Assembly: GCF_016863175.1 (NCBI RefSeq) | Contig: NZ_BOOJ01000068.1 | Span: forward strand, 1-64,000 | Direction of reading: 5' to 3' | Length of the DNA: 64,000 nucleotides | Origin: Paraplanobispora siamensis | GTDB taxonomy: Bacteria > Actinomycetota > Actinomycetes > Streptosporangiales > Streptosporangiaceae | Part shown: in pieces, positions 48,443-57,418 of the stretch | How the letters are laid out: every line of letters begins with the position of its first letter | Position numbering within the stretch: position 1 is the stretch's first letter | Made by a program: the position numbers and the translations under genes | The notes under the pieces: model-generated | The model's database searches: none | What the model saw: the letters and a program-made list of their open reading frames with translations, nothing else | What the model was told of the DNA's origin: nothing

Positions 48443-50527
48443 GTGGCGAACCCGTCGCCGCGCCGAATGCTCCCGCTGCTCACGAGCCCGCACAAGGGTG
48501 GCCGCAGCGCTCTGACCTGCGAATTCCGCTGCGGCAACGCCTGCGCGCACGAGGTCGCGAACGCCAGCGAGAACGCCTACTTCGGTGACGTGGTCACCTC
48601 GGTCCTCTCCCGCCGCGGCATGCTCCGCGCGGGTGCGCTCGGCGCGCTGGCCGCCGGGGTCGGCGCGGCCGGCCTGGCCGGGGCCGCGCCCGCGGCGGCC
48701 GAGCCCAAGCCGGAGGCCGGCGCCTTCGGGCACGGTGGCGACCGGGGCCGGGGCGGTCTGCGTTTCGCCGCGGTCGCGCCCAACCGGGAGGACCGCCTTG
48801 TCGTCCCCGAGGGCTACCAGTCGGCCCCCGTCGTGCGCTGGGGCGACCCCGTCCTGCCCGACGCCCCGGCGTTCGACTTCGAGAACCAGACGGCCGAGGC
48901 CCAGGCCAAGCAGTTCGGCTACAACTGCGACTTCGTGACGTTCTTCCCGATGGGGAGCAACCGCGGGCTGCTGTGGGTCAACCACGAGTACTCCGACGAG
49001 GCGCTCATGTTCCGCGGCTACGCCGGTGGCAACGCCGCGACCGAGGAGCAGATCAAGATCGGTCTGGCCGCGCACGGCGGCTCGGTCGTCGAGATCGAGC
49101 GGGTGGGCGGCTCCGGGCAGTGGAGGCTGGTCACCAGGGGCCGGCGCCGCTACAACCGGCGCGTCACCGCGCAGACCCCGATGAGGTTCACCGGTCCGGC
49201 CGCGGGCGGCGACCTGCTGAAGACCGCCGCCGACCCGTCCGGCACCACCGTCCTCGGCATGCTGAACAACTGCGCCGGCGGCACCACCCCGTGGGGCACC
49301 GTGCTGAGCGGCGAGGAGAACTTCAACCAGTACTTCGTCCTGGGCAGCGGCGCCCCCGAGGCGGACAAGGCCGCGCTCAGGCGGTACGGCATCGACACCA
49401 CCTCGACGACCCCGTCCGGGCGGCGCTTCGACCGGGTCGAGGAGCGCTTCGACCTGTCCAAGCACCCGCATGAGGCCAACCGCTTCGGCTGGATCGTGGA
49501 GATCGACCCGTTCGACCCCGACTCCACCCCGATCAAGCGCACCGCCCTGGGCCGCCTGGCCCACGAGGGCGCCACCACCACCCTGGCCAAGGACGGCCGG
49601 GTCGTGGCCTACATGGGCGACGACTCCCGCTTCGAGTACGTCTACAAGTTCGTCTCCAAGAAGCGCTACATCCCCGGCTACGACCGCCACAACCGCACCC
49701 TGCTGGACGAGGGCACGCTGTACGTGGCCAAGTTCACCGGCGACAGCCCCGCCGCCGAGATCGACGGCTCGGGCAAGCTCCCCTCCGACGGGCAGTTCGA
49801 CGGCTCCGGCCAGTGGATCCCGCTGGTCACCGGGAACGTCTCACACGTGCCCGGCATGACGGCCGCCGAGGTCCTCGTCTTCACCCGCCTGGCCGCCGAC
49901 AAGGTCGGCGCGACCAAGATGGACCGTCCCGAGGACATCGAGCGCAACCCCGTCACCGGCGGCGTCTACCTGGCGCTGACCAACAACTCCAACCGGACCG
50001 CCGCCCAGGTGGACGAGGCCAACCCGCGCCCGTCCAACCGGCACGGCCACGTCCTGGAGATCGTCGAGCGGCGCAACGACGCGGGGGCGACCACCTTCGC
50101 CTGGTGGCTGCCGCTGGTCTGCGGCGACCCGAACGACCCCGCCACCTACTTCGCCGGGTTCGACAAGACCAAGGTCTCGCCGATCTCCTGCCCGGACAAC
50201 GTCGCCTTCGACCGCGACGGCAACCTGTGGATCTCCACCGACGGCAACGCGCTCGGCTCCAACGACGGCCTGTTCGTCATGCCGGTCACCGGCCGGGAGC
50301 GCGGCTACCTGCGGCAGTTCCTCACCGTGCCGATCGGCGCGGAGACCTGCGGCCCCATGATCACCCAGGACCAGCGCAGCGTCTTCGTCGCCGTGCAGCA
50401 CCCGGGCGAGGTCAACGGGGCCTCGCCGGAGGCCCCCGCCAGCCACTGGCCCGACGGCGGCACCAGCCAGCCCCGCCCCTCGGTCGCGGTGGCCTGGCAC
50501 ACGCAGGGCAGGAAGATCGGTTCCTGA
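48443..50527 (+). CDS. phoX: PhoX-family alkaline phosphatase (DUF839)
   Basis: 694 aa from GTG 48443, with TTGGAGG six bases ahead. The N-terminal 50 residues include CEFRCGNACAHEVANAS, the conserved PhoX leader, followed by the twin-arginine signal LSRRGMLRAGALGALAAG and an Ala-rich cleavage region near 85. The catalytic domain has RGLLWVNHEYSDE, GGTTPWGTVLSGEENFNQYF, EIDPFDPDSTPIKRTALGR, and MGDDSRFEYVYKF; conserved acidic residues bind calcium and iron. It releases phosphate outside the cell. PHO-box repeats upstream imply induction by phosphate starvation. Confidence 0.88.
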   Translation: MANPSPRRMLPLLTSPHKGGRSALTCEFRCGNACAHEVANASENAYFGDVVTSVLSRRGMLRAGALGALAAGVGAAGLAGAAPAAAEPKPEAGAFGHGGDRGRGGLRFAAVAPNREDRLVVPEGYQSAPVVRWGDPVLPDAPAFDFENQTAEAQAKQFGYNCDFVTFFPMGSNRGLLWVNHEYSDEALMFRGYAGGNAATEEQIKIGLAAHGGSVVEIERVGGSGQWRLVTRGRRRYNRRVTAQTPMRFTGPAAGGDLLKTAADPSGTTVLGMLNNCAGGTTPWGTVLSGEENFNQYFVLGSGAPEADKAALRRYGIDTTSTTPSGRRFDRVEERFDLSKHPHEANRFGWIVEIDPFDPDSTPIKRTALGRLAHEGATTTLAKDGRVVAYMGDDSRFEYVYKFVSKKRYIPGYDRHNRTLLDEGTLYVAKFTGDSPAAEIDGSGKLPSDGQFDGSGQWIPLVTGNVSHVPGMTAAEVLVFTRLAADKVGATKMDRPEDIERNPVTGGVYLALTNNSNRTAAQVDEANPRPSNRHGHVLEIVERRNDAGATTFAWWLPLVCGDPNDPATYFAGFDKTKVSPISCPDNVAFDRDGNLWISTDGNALGSNDGLFVMPVTGRERGYLRQFLTVPIGAETCGPMITQDQRSVFVAVQHPGEVNGASPEAPASHWPDGGTSQPRPSVAVAWHTQGRKIGS

Positions 50528-50607
50528 TCCCGGTACGGCCCGCGTCCCGCCGGACCATGGCGCGGACTCCCCAGGACGCGGGCCGTGCTCCCGTCTCCTC
50601 CCCCTTC

Positions 50608-50650
50608 GCGAACGCCCCGCCCTACGCAGCGGGTACGGCGGGGCGTTCGC
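50608..50650. terminator. Hairpin spanning the stop codon of the MFS gene
   Basis: Arms 50608-50621 and 50637-50650 pair over 14 bases around a 15-base loop that contains the MFS stop codon. It sits in the gap between convergent genes and could serve both. Confidence 0.55.
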
Positions 50651-52112
50651 CCTTGCCGCGGGGGCGGGCCAGGGCGGCCAGGACGGCGCCGGCCAGGGCG
50701 ACGGCGAACAGCACGCCGTACGTCCTGCGGAACCCTTCCATGAGCTGCTCCACGGCGACCGGGGAGATGCGCGAGAGCGTGCCCGCGTAGACCTGTGATC
50801 GCAGCTCGGGGCTGAGCGTGCTGGTCAGCACGCTCAGGGTCAGGGCGACGCTGAGCACGATGCCGACGTTCATCACCATGAGCCTGAAGCCGTTCACCAC
50901 GCCGAGGCTCCCGGCGGGCAGCGCCTTCATCACCTGGGTGGTGTTGCCGGTCAGGAACGTGCCGCTGCCGCAGCCGCACAGGAACAGGCCGATCCCGACG
51001 ACCCAGTACGGCGTCGCCGGGGCGGTGTTCAGCATCAGCACCGCCAGCCCGGCCGTGCTCAGCAGCGCGCCGCCCACGGACAGGACGTAGGGGGAGATCC
51101 GGCGGCCGACGGCGCCCGCGACGGGGGAGGCCAGCGCCATGCCCACCGGGACCGGAAGCACGCCCAGCGCGGCGGTGACGGCGTCGACGCCCCTGGCGGC
51201 CTGGAAGTACAGGGCGGCCAGGAGGATCAGCGACGCGCGGGCCAGCGCGTTGCAGAACGAGGCCAGGTTGGCGAAGGCCAGCATGCGATCGCCGAACAGG
51301 CGCACGTCGAGCACCGGGTTCGAGGCGCGGCGCTCCACGACGATCAGCAGCGGGATCAGGACCAGCGCGACCGCCGCCCCCACGATCACCACCGGGCTGC
51401 CCGGCCCCCGCGAGCCCGCCTCGGAGAGAGCGATGAGCGCGGCCGACAGGGCGGCGAAGACGATCAGGTTCCCCAGGGCGTCCACCGGCTCGCGGGGGCC
51501 GCCGCGCTCGACCTTCCGCAGGGTGAACGCCCCCCAGACGAGAGCGATCAGACCGGCGGGCACGTTCACCCAGAAGATCCACTGCCACCCGGCCGCCTCG
51601 GCGACCAGCCCGCCCAGCGTGGGGCCCGCGAGCTGGGCGACCGAGAGGGTGCCGATGTAGACGCCCATGCCCTGGCTGAGCCGGTCGGGCGGGAAGGCGT
51701 CGGTGATGATCACGGTCCCGTTGGCGAGGATCATCGCCGCGCCGATCGCCTGCACCGCGCGCATCGCGATCAGGAACCAGACGTTCGGCGACAGGCCGGC
51801 CAGGAGCGAGGCGAGGGTGAACAGGGCGAAGCCGGCGAGGTACACCTCCCGGCGGCCCAGCAGGTCGGCCACCCGGCCGAAGAACACCAGGGTGGCCGTG
51901 TTGACCAGGAGGAAGGCGAGCAGGATCCACCCGGAGGCGAAGGCGTCCGCCCTGAAGTGCCTGACCACCTCAGGCAGGGCCACGTTGAGCGTGCTCCCGG
52001 AGACGCCGATCAGCACCAGGCCGAGGCTGGTGACCGAGCAGACCCGCCACGCGTAGCGCAGCTTGGAGGCGTACTCCGGGGAGCCGGGGAGGTCCTGGGG
52101 GATCGCGACCAT
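50622..52112 (-). CDS. MFS drug exporter, DHA2-like (14-helix)
   Basis: 496 aa from ATG 52112; the frame is open to 52301 without resemblance. About 14 hydrophobic helices. Motifs: the N-terminal VSGSTLNVALPEVVRHF of DHA2 exporters, loop RVADLLGRREVYLAG, and motif C in GVYIGTLSVAQLAGPTLGGL. The product would export a drug or metabolite by proton exchange. The Crp-family gene lies 59 bases upstream on the same strand and may be cotranscribed. Confidence 0.88.
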   Translation of the reverse strand: MVAIPQDLPGSPEYASKLRYAWRVCSVTSLGLVLIGVSGSTLNVALPEVVRHFRADAFASGWILLAFLLVNTATLVFFGRVADLLGRREVYLAGFALFTLASLLAGLSPNVWFLIAMRAVQAIGAAMILANGTVIITDAFPPDRLSQGMGVYIGTLSVAQLAGPTLGGLVAEAAGWQWIFWVNVPAGLIALVWGAFTLRKVERGGPREPVDALGNLIVFAALSAALIALSEAGSRGPGSPVVIVGAAVALVLIPLLIVVERRASNPVLDVRLFGDRMLAFANLASFCNALARASLILLAALYFQAARGVDAVTAALGVLPVPVGMALASPVAGAVGRRISPYVLSVGGALLSTAGLAVLMLNTAPATPYWVVGIGLFLCGCGSGTFLTGNTTQVMKALPAGSLGVVNGFRLMVMNVGIVLSVALTLSVLTSTLSPELRSQVYAGTLSRISPVAVEQLMEGFRRTYGVLFAVALAGAVLAALARPRGKGERPAVPAA

Positions 52113-52171
52113 GACTCCCAGTGTGACGTACGGCGTACGCCCGTTTTGTCCCGGGTGTCGCCGGGTGGCGG

Positions 52172-52840
52172 TCACCTGGCGCGCTTGCGCAGCCCCTCCA
52201 GGTCGTGGACGACCACGCGGCGGCGGCCGGTCTCGATCAGGCCCCGGTCCCTGAGGGAACGCAGGGCCTTGCTGACCGCCTCGCGCGAGGCCCCGGTCCA
52301 CCCGGCCAGCTCGTCCTGGGAGAGCGGCAGCTCCACCCGGATCCCGCCGTTGGCGGGCCTGCCGTACCGCTCGGCCAGTTCCACCAGCCGGGTCGCCACC
52401 CGGCCGGTGGTGTCGAACGCGCCGTACTCGATCCGCTTGCGGTCGGCGTCGCGGACCCGGCCGGTCACCATCTGCAGCAGCAGCACCGCCACCCGGCCGT
52501 GCTCCTGCAGGAACGCGGTGAAGTCGCGCAGGACCACGCCCTCCACCGGCTCCAGCGCGGTGACCGTGGCCGAGCGCGGCAGGCCGTCGATGACCGAGAA
52601 CTCGCCGAGCAGCGCGCCGGGCCCGCGCACGGCGAGGACCACCTCGGTGCCGTTCGCCGTGTGCGAGGACGCCTTGACCCGGCCGGAGGTCAGCACGAGC
52701 ACCCAGTCGGACACGTCGCCCTCGGTCATCAGGGTCGCCCCCCGATCCCAGCGACGCATCCGCCCCGCGGCGCGCAGCGCGGCGGCCTCGTCGGGGGTGA
52801 GTAGAGCGAGGAACTCGCCCGGCTCGGATGAAGGGCTCAC
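52172..52840 (-). CDS. Crp/Fnr-family transcriptional regulator
   Basis: 222 aa. The N-terminal cyclic-nucleotide-binding domain (about 15-130) has the phosphate-binding cassette GALLGEFSVIDGLPRSATVT, with the conserved Glu and Arg that contact cyclic nucleotide. The dimerisation helix and the winged helix follow: LPLSQDELAGWTGASREAVSKA, with recognition helix, and LRDRGLIETGRRRVVVH. No cysteine cluster, so not FNR-like. It lies 137 bases downstream of a nucleotide cyclase gene on the same strand, suggesting cyclase and receptor work together. Confidence 0.9.
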   Translation of the reverse strand: MSPSSEPGEFLALLTPDEAAALRAAGRMRRWDRGATLMTEGDVSDWVLVLTSGRVKASSHTANGTEVVLAVRGPGALLGEFSVIDGLPRSATVTALEPVEGVVLRDFTAFLQEHGRVAVLLLQMVTGRVRDADRKRIEYGAFDTTGRVATRLVELAERYGRPANGGIRVELPLSQDELAGWTGASREAVSKALRSLRDRGLIETGRRRVVVHDLEGLRKRAR

Positions 52841-52977
52841 GGGAACCTCCTGGCGGTGCGGCGCCGTGCGGTTGCCCTGTCGATTATGTCGGTCCCGCCC
52901 CCGGGTGAAAAACGCATTCCCCCGTTCGGATTAGCCGATCCGTATTTACCGTACAAATGGCCATGAATTACCCGGCC

Positions 52978-55047
52978 TCACATCAGCGCGGAGAGCACGT
53001 AGGCGCGCACGGGGTTCTCCTTGCCCTTCAGGCTCAGGTCGCCCAGTGAGCGGGCCTGGGCCCGGGGGCCGATCAGGTCGAGGGTGCTCTGGCCGATCAC
53101 GACGGTGCCGGGCTCGGCGACGCCCTCCAGCCGGGCGGCCACGTTCACGCAGTCGCCCATCGCGTTGAATCCGCGCAGCTGGGGGCTGCCGATGTTGCCG
53201 ACCAGGGCGGGGCCGGTGTTGATCCCGATCCTGAAACGCGGATAGCCGGGGCTCGTGGCGACGATCTTCTCGGCGGCCTCCTGCATGGCCAGGGCCGCGC
53301 GGGCCGCGGCCGCGGCGTGGTCGGCCTGGCGTGCCGGGGCGTTGAACAGCGCCAGCAGCGCGTCGCCGACGAACTGCACGATCGTGCCGCCGTTGCCGAG
53401 GATGATCGGCACGGCCGCCGAGTGGTAGCGGTTCAGCATCTCCACGATCTCCGCGGGGGCCACCCGCTCGGAGAAGCTCGTGAACCCCTTCAGGTCGGCG
53501 AACAGCGCGGTGAGCTCGACCAGCTCGCCGCCGAGCTCGGCCGTCCTGGGGTCGGCCAGCAGGGACTTGGCCACATCGGGGGACATGTACTGGCGGAACA
53601 GGGTCTCCAGCTCCTGGTAGAGCCGGGCGTTCTCCAGGGCGATGGACATCTGGCCGGCCAGGGTGGCCGCGAGGGCGTCGTCTTGGGGGGTCCGGCCGAC
53701 GGGGACCCGCAGGGCCCCGGCGAGCCGTCCCTTGACGGTCAGCGGATGCACGACCGCGTCGTCGAGCCGGACCGGCTCGCTCGCGGGGAAGTCGTCCTGG
53801 CGGTACTCGGCCGAGCCCATGGAGACCACCCCGTCGGAGACCAGCGCGATGCGCACGTCCCCGTACGCCTGCCGCGCCCGTTCCAGGGACTGCACGAGCA
53901 GCTCGTTCTCGGGCAGCCCGACCCGGGCCCGGTTGCCCAGCTCCACCAGCGCGCCCAGCCGTTCCGACAACTCCCGCTCGTTGGCCAGGGCCTCGCCCGC
54001 CCGGTCGAGCACGGCGGCCTGCGCCTCGGTGAGCCCGAACTTGCCCGCCAGCCGGGTCGCGACCGGGACCCGGCTGTCCGCGCTGCGCCGCAGGTGGCCG
54101 ACGAGCTCCTCCAGGGCCCGCTCGTAGTCCGCCCGGATCCGCCGGACGGTCGCGGCCAGGGCGATCGAGTCGAACAGCCCGGCGGTGGAGCCCTCCCGGC
54201 GCGACTGGATGTGGGCGCCGTAGGCGACGAACACGAAGGCGAAGGTGAGCAGCAGGTGCCACAGCCACCACGACAGGTGCCAGTTGAGGTGGTACATCCC
54301 GGCGAGCATCGCCTCGGCGAGCAGGGCGTAGGCGGTGATCATGCTGATCAGCATCGCGGCCGGGCGCCTGCGGTGGAGCCGGAACAGCATCGCCGCGGCG
54401 ACGCCGTACAGGACCAGCCCGATCAGTTCGACCCCGCCGAGACCGGCGCCCAGCTTCGGCGGCCGGCTGGACAGCGGGGTGAGGTCGGGGACCAGTGAGA
54501 GCACTCCCCACAGGACGAGCAGCAGCACCAGCCCGCCTCGGAGCCAGGCCTGTGAGCGCAGGACGGCGGAGGCGGTGCGCTCGTTCAGCGGCAGCGCCGA
54601 GGCGAAGGCGAACCCCGAGGCGATGAGCAGGCCGACGGGCTGGGAGAGCTCGAACCCGTAGTTGGGCTCGGGAAGGATGATCGTCGGTGTGGTCAGCCCG
54701 TGCATCAGGAAGAAACCGGCGCTGCTCAGGAAGACCAGGGAGACGAGCAGCAGCCGGGCGTCCGACCGCCGGGCCGAGGCCTGACTGATCATGGCGCCCA
54801 GGACCACGTTGATCCCCGCTACAAGGATGATCAGCCAGAAGTGGCTGGGATTGTGATGCCATTCGATGTTGATGCCCGGGTTGGCCAGCAGCAGCCACAG
54901 GCCCAGCACGGGCAGGGCCAGGTGGATCGTCCAGACCACCGCGCGGACCGGCTGCGTGGCCGGGGGAAGGTATGGCTCTCGCCCGGCGCCGCCCATGTCC
55001 GCGGTGGCCGTCGGGTCGTTCGTCGGCACAGTGGCCTCCGTATTCAT
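52978..55047 (-). CDS. Membrane class III nucleotide cyclase with GAF-like domain
   Basis: 689 aa from ATG 55047. Residues about 35-285 hold seven or more helices. A coiled region follows, then a GAF-like domain (about 370-490: RIALVSDGVVSMGS, VHPLTVKGRLAGALRVP). The catalytic CHD runs from about 511. Metal aspartates are D518 (LFADLKGFT) and D562 (VQFVGDALL), and the transition-state pair N635/R639 is in CVNVAARLEG. The substrate-selecting pair, Lys/Asp in adenylyl cyclases, is here Gln558 (IVQFVGD) and Asn628 (RGFNAMGD), the same Gln/Asn combination described for M. tuberculosis Rv0386. It should be active, but ATP versus GTP choice is open. Just upstream of a Crp-family gene. Confidence 0.85.
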   Translation of the reverse strand: MNTEATVPTNDPTATADMGGAGREPYLPPATQPVRAVVWTIHLALPVLGLWLLLANPGINIEWHHNPSHFWLIILVAGINVVLGAMISQASARRSDARLLLVSLVFLSSAGFFLMHGLTTPTIILPEPNYGFELSQPVGLLIASGFAFASALPLNERTASAVLRSQAWLRGGLVLLLVLWGVLSLVPDLTPLSSRPPKLGAGLGGVELIGLVLYGVAAAMLFRLHRRRPAAMLISMITAYALLAEAMLAGMYHLNWHLSWWLWHLLLTFAFVFVAYGAHIQSRREGSTAGLFDSIALAATVRRIRADYERALEELVGHLRRSADSRVPVATRLAGKFGLTEAQAAVLDRAGEALANERELSERLGALVELGNRARVGLPENELLVQSLERARQAYGDVRIALVSDGVVSMGSAEYRQDDFPASEPVRLDDAVVHPLTVKGRLAGALRVPVGRTPQDDALAATLAGQMSIALENARLYQELETLFRQYMSPDVAKSLLADPRTAELGGELVELTALFADLKGFTSFSERVAPAEIVEMLNRYHSAAVPIILGNGGTIVQFVGDALLALFNAPARQADHAAAAARAALAMQEAAEKIVATSPGYPRFRIGINTGPALVGNIGSPQLRGFNAMGDCVNVAARLEGVAEPGTVVIGQSTLDLIGPRAQARSLGDLSLKGKENPVRAYVLSALM

Positions 55048-55268
55048 CAGGGGTTCTCGACCCCCTGTAGCGTCCGCCCCCGTCCATCGGACAGGGCTCC
55101 CCCGAACGGTTCGATTATTCCGGTACGCCGCGGATGCCGCCAACGAGGTTTCGGTTGGCTTGATCACAATCGGGACACCACGGCGATCCCGCCCGTCACC
55201 CCTTTCACGATTGATCGTTACTGAAGCCGCTATCACTTCCGAATCTCCACTAGAAGAAAGAACCGACC

Positions 55269-55997
55269 ATGGGATTACGTGTCATGGCAACCAGCAAGAA
55301 TCTTGTGCTCATGGCGGTGGGCGTCGTCGTGGGCGGCACGCTCATGGTGGGTGGCGCGGCCATCGCGAACGCCGGGCCCGGGAGCACCGTCTATGCGTGC
55401 GTTCTGAAGCAGACCGGCGCGGTCCGGATCGTCACGGCGACGACGACCTGCCGCAAGGGCGAGAACAAGATCGCCTGGAACCGGCAGGGCCCGGTCGGCC
55501 CGGAGGGCGCGCCGGGTGCGGCCGGAGCGCAGGGTCCCCAGGGTCCCCAGGGTCCGACCGGCGCGCAGGGACCCCAGGGTGTGAAGGGCGAGACCGGTCC
55601 GCGCGGACCCCAGGGCGAGCGGGGCCTGAAGGGCGACAAGGGCGACAAGGGCGACAAGGGGGAGACCGGAGAGCGGGGGCCTCAGGGCCCGAAGGGTGAC
55701 AAGGGCGAACGCGGGCTCCCCGGCGCCGGCGGCTTCAAGCTGAAGTACGTCGCGGGGCCCGTCAATTCGGCCAACGTCAACGGCGGTTCCGCCGGCTCCG
55801 CGGCGGAGTGTCCCAGTGACTACATCGCCGTGTCCGGCGGGTACAAGGGGGCCTTCGACGACAAGAGCCCGGTGACGGTGGAGAGGAACGGCCCCAACGG
55901 CGACTCGTGGGACGTGGTCATCGTCAACCACAGTTCGACGGCGGCGGCGACCGTCCAGGCGTACGCCTTCTGCGCTCCGGAGGACGCGATCGGGTGA
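55269..55997 (+). CDS. Secreted collagen-like protein 1
   Basis: 242 aa. The signal peptide has a hydrophobic core [20 protein letters not shown] and cleavage near residue 37. A short N-terminal module contains two cysteines, [14 protein letters not shown] and [12 protein letters not shown]. An uninterrupted run of about 27 Gly-X-Y triplets (about residues 76-156) follows, many GPQ, GDK and GER, able to form a collagen triple helix. The C-terminal domain includes [14 protein letters not shown] and [12 protein letters not shown], with two cysteines. The ribosome site is weak (AGAAAGAA). It is followed by a terminator and a paralogous gene. Confidence 0.9.
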   Translation: MGLRVMATSKNLVLMAVGVVVGGTLMVGGAAIANAGPGSTVYACVLKQTGAVRIVTATTTCRKGENKIAWNRQGPVGPEGAPGAAGAQGPQGPQGPTGAQGPQGVKGETGPRGPQGERGLKGDKGDKGDKGETGERGPQGPKGDKGERGLPGAGGFKLKYVAGPVNSANVNGGSAGSAAECPSDYIAVSGGYKGAFDDKSPVTVERNGPNGDSWDVVIVNHSSTAAATVQAYAFCAPEDAIG

Positions 55998-56053
55998 GCC
56001 GGTTCGGCACCTCGCAGGGCGACGGGGTGCGGATCTGCGGATCCGTGGATCGA

Positions 56054-56087
56054 CAGGGTGCGGCCCGGGTGGGCCGCACCCTGTTTT
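56054..56087 (+). terminator. Terminator after collagen-like gene 1
   Basis: Thirteen-pair perfect stem, 56054-56066 with 56071-56083, loop GGGT, followed by TTTT. Textbook rho-independent form; it separates the two collagen-like genes into different transcripts. Confidence 0.85.
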
Positions 56088-56227
56088 CCGATCTTGAGTG
56101 ACCCGGTGTTCACGGCTTCGCGTCCAAAGCGTGATGTTCTCCGTGACAACTCTTGGAACGGTTGAAACGTGAAACATCCGACCCTCAGATCACACCAGTC
56201 CCCCTGGTGTCGCAGAAAGGAAGCCCC

Positions 56228-57235
56228 GTGGCTTTCAACGTCCCGGGCGTGCGCACGATCAGTGTCGTGGCCGTCGGAGTGCTGGCCGGAACCATGCTCT
56301 CGGTGGGCGGCAGCGCCGTCGCCGCGACCGCCGGCGAGGAGGTGCACGCCTGCGTCCACAAGAAGACGCGCTACACCCGGATCGTCAACCCGACGGCCAA
56401 GTGCCGCACGACGGAGATCCGGGTGACGTGGGGTTCCCAGGGGCAGCAGGGCGTGGCCACCGCCGGCCCGCAGGGCGAGCAGGGCCCCCAGGGCAAGCAG
56501 GGCCCGGCCGGTCCCGCCGGTCCCCAGGGGCCGCAGGGCTTCCGCGGCCCGCAGGGCAAGCAGGGCCTGCAGGGCCCGAAGGGCGACACCGGTCCGCAGG
56601 GCCCCAAGGGTGAGACGGGCGCCCCGGGCAAGGACGGCGAGACCGGCCCGCGCGGCCCGCAGGGTGAGCAGGGCCCTCAGGGTCCGCAGGGCAAGCCCGG
56701 TGAGAACGGCGCTCCGGGTAAGGACGGCAAGGACGGGGCGCAGGGTCCCAAGGGCGACACCGGCCCGCAGGGCAAGCAGGGACTGCAGGGCCCGAAGGGC
56801 GACACCGGTCCGCAGGGCCCGCAGGGCAAGCCCGGTGACGACGGTCGCGACGGCCGTAACGGTGAGGACGGCGAGAGCGCCTACGACACCTGGCGCAGCC
56901 TGCCGGGCAACCGGTACAAGAGCAAGGAAGAGTTCATCGCGTCACTGAAGGGCCCCAAGGGCGACAAGGGTGACAAGGGCGACCCGGGCTCGGGCGGCGG
57001 CTCCGCCACCACCACCGTCGTCAGCAAGTCGTTCAGCTTCGGCAACGGCCAGTCCGGGTCCGCCTCCGTGAGCTGCGGCTCGGGCAAGGTCGCCACCGGC
57101 GGCGGCTACAGCATCGACGGCAGCCAGTCCGCCCAGATCTTCGCGAGCATGCCCAGCGCCTCCAGCGGCACGCCGACCGGCTGGACCGTCTCCGGCAAGA
57201 ACGCCTCCGGCACCATCTACGTGATCTGCCTGTGA
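56228..57235 (+). CDS. Secreted collagen-like protein 2
   Basis: 335 aa from GTG 56228, with AAAGGAAG ahead. The signal peptide [19 protein letters not shown] ends near ATAGEE. The same N-terminal cysteine module as its neighbour ([26 protein letters not shown]) leads into about 46 Gly-X-Y triplets. A non-collagenous piece ([20 protein letters not shown] plus IASLK) interrupts them, then five more triplets follow. That piece resembles the S-A-Y-D-x-W...F-x-x-S-L-K-G motif of phage and bacterial collagen-like proteins. The C-terminal domain has [17 protein letters not shown] and IYVICL, cysteines matching gene 1. Probably a trimeric cell-surface or spore-coat protein; location is inferred. Confidence 0.9.
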   Translation: MAFNVPGVRTISVVAVGVLAGTMLSVGGSAVAATAGEEVHACVHKKTRYTRIVNPTAKCRTTEIRVTWGSQGQQGVATAGPQGEQGPQGKQGPAGPAGPQGPQGFRGPQGKQGLQGPKGDTGPQGPKGETGAPGKDGETGPRGPQGEQGPQGPQGKPGENGAPGKDGKDGAQGPKGDTGPQGKQGLQGPKGDTGPQGPQGKPGDDGRDGRNGEDGESAYDTWRSLPGNRYKSKEEFIASLKGPKGDKGDKGDPGSGGGSATTTVVSKSFSFGNGQSGSASVSCGSGKVATGGGYSIDGSQSAQIFASMPSASSGTPTGWTVSGKNASGTIYVICL

Positions 57236-57369
57236 TCCTTTCCGGGGAGCGGATCTCGCAGGACGAGACCTCCTGAGATAGGGCCCTCCGGATGGCTGCC
57301 GGAGGGTCCCACCCGGGATGCAGGGCCCGCCGTCTGCTCGGACGCCTCGGCGGCAGGGCCCTCGCACGG

Positions 57370-57405
57370 CGAAGGGGTACGGCTCACGCGAGCCGTACCC
57401 CTTCG
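57370..57405. terminator. Bidirectional hairpin between collagen-like gene 2 and purL
   Basis: Sixteen perfect pairs, 57370-57385 with 57390-57405, loop ACGC. It lies 13 bases past the purL stop on the minus strand and downstream of the collagen gene. A weaker stem at 57281-57291 with 57299-57310 lies closer to the collagen stop. Confidence 0.75.
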
Positions 57406-57418
57406 TCCGTTGGAGCCG

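Noticed and set aside
56450-56890. Dense short repeats, considered as a CRISPR array
   Set aside because: Repeats follow a nine-base Gly-X-Y code inside an open frame with no unique spacers, so they are collagen coding sequence.
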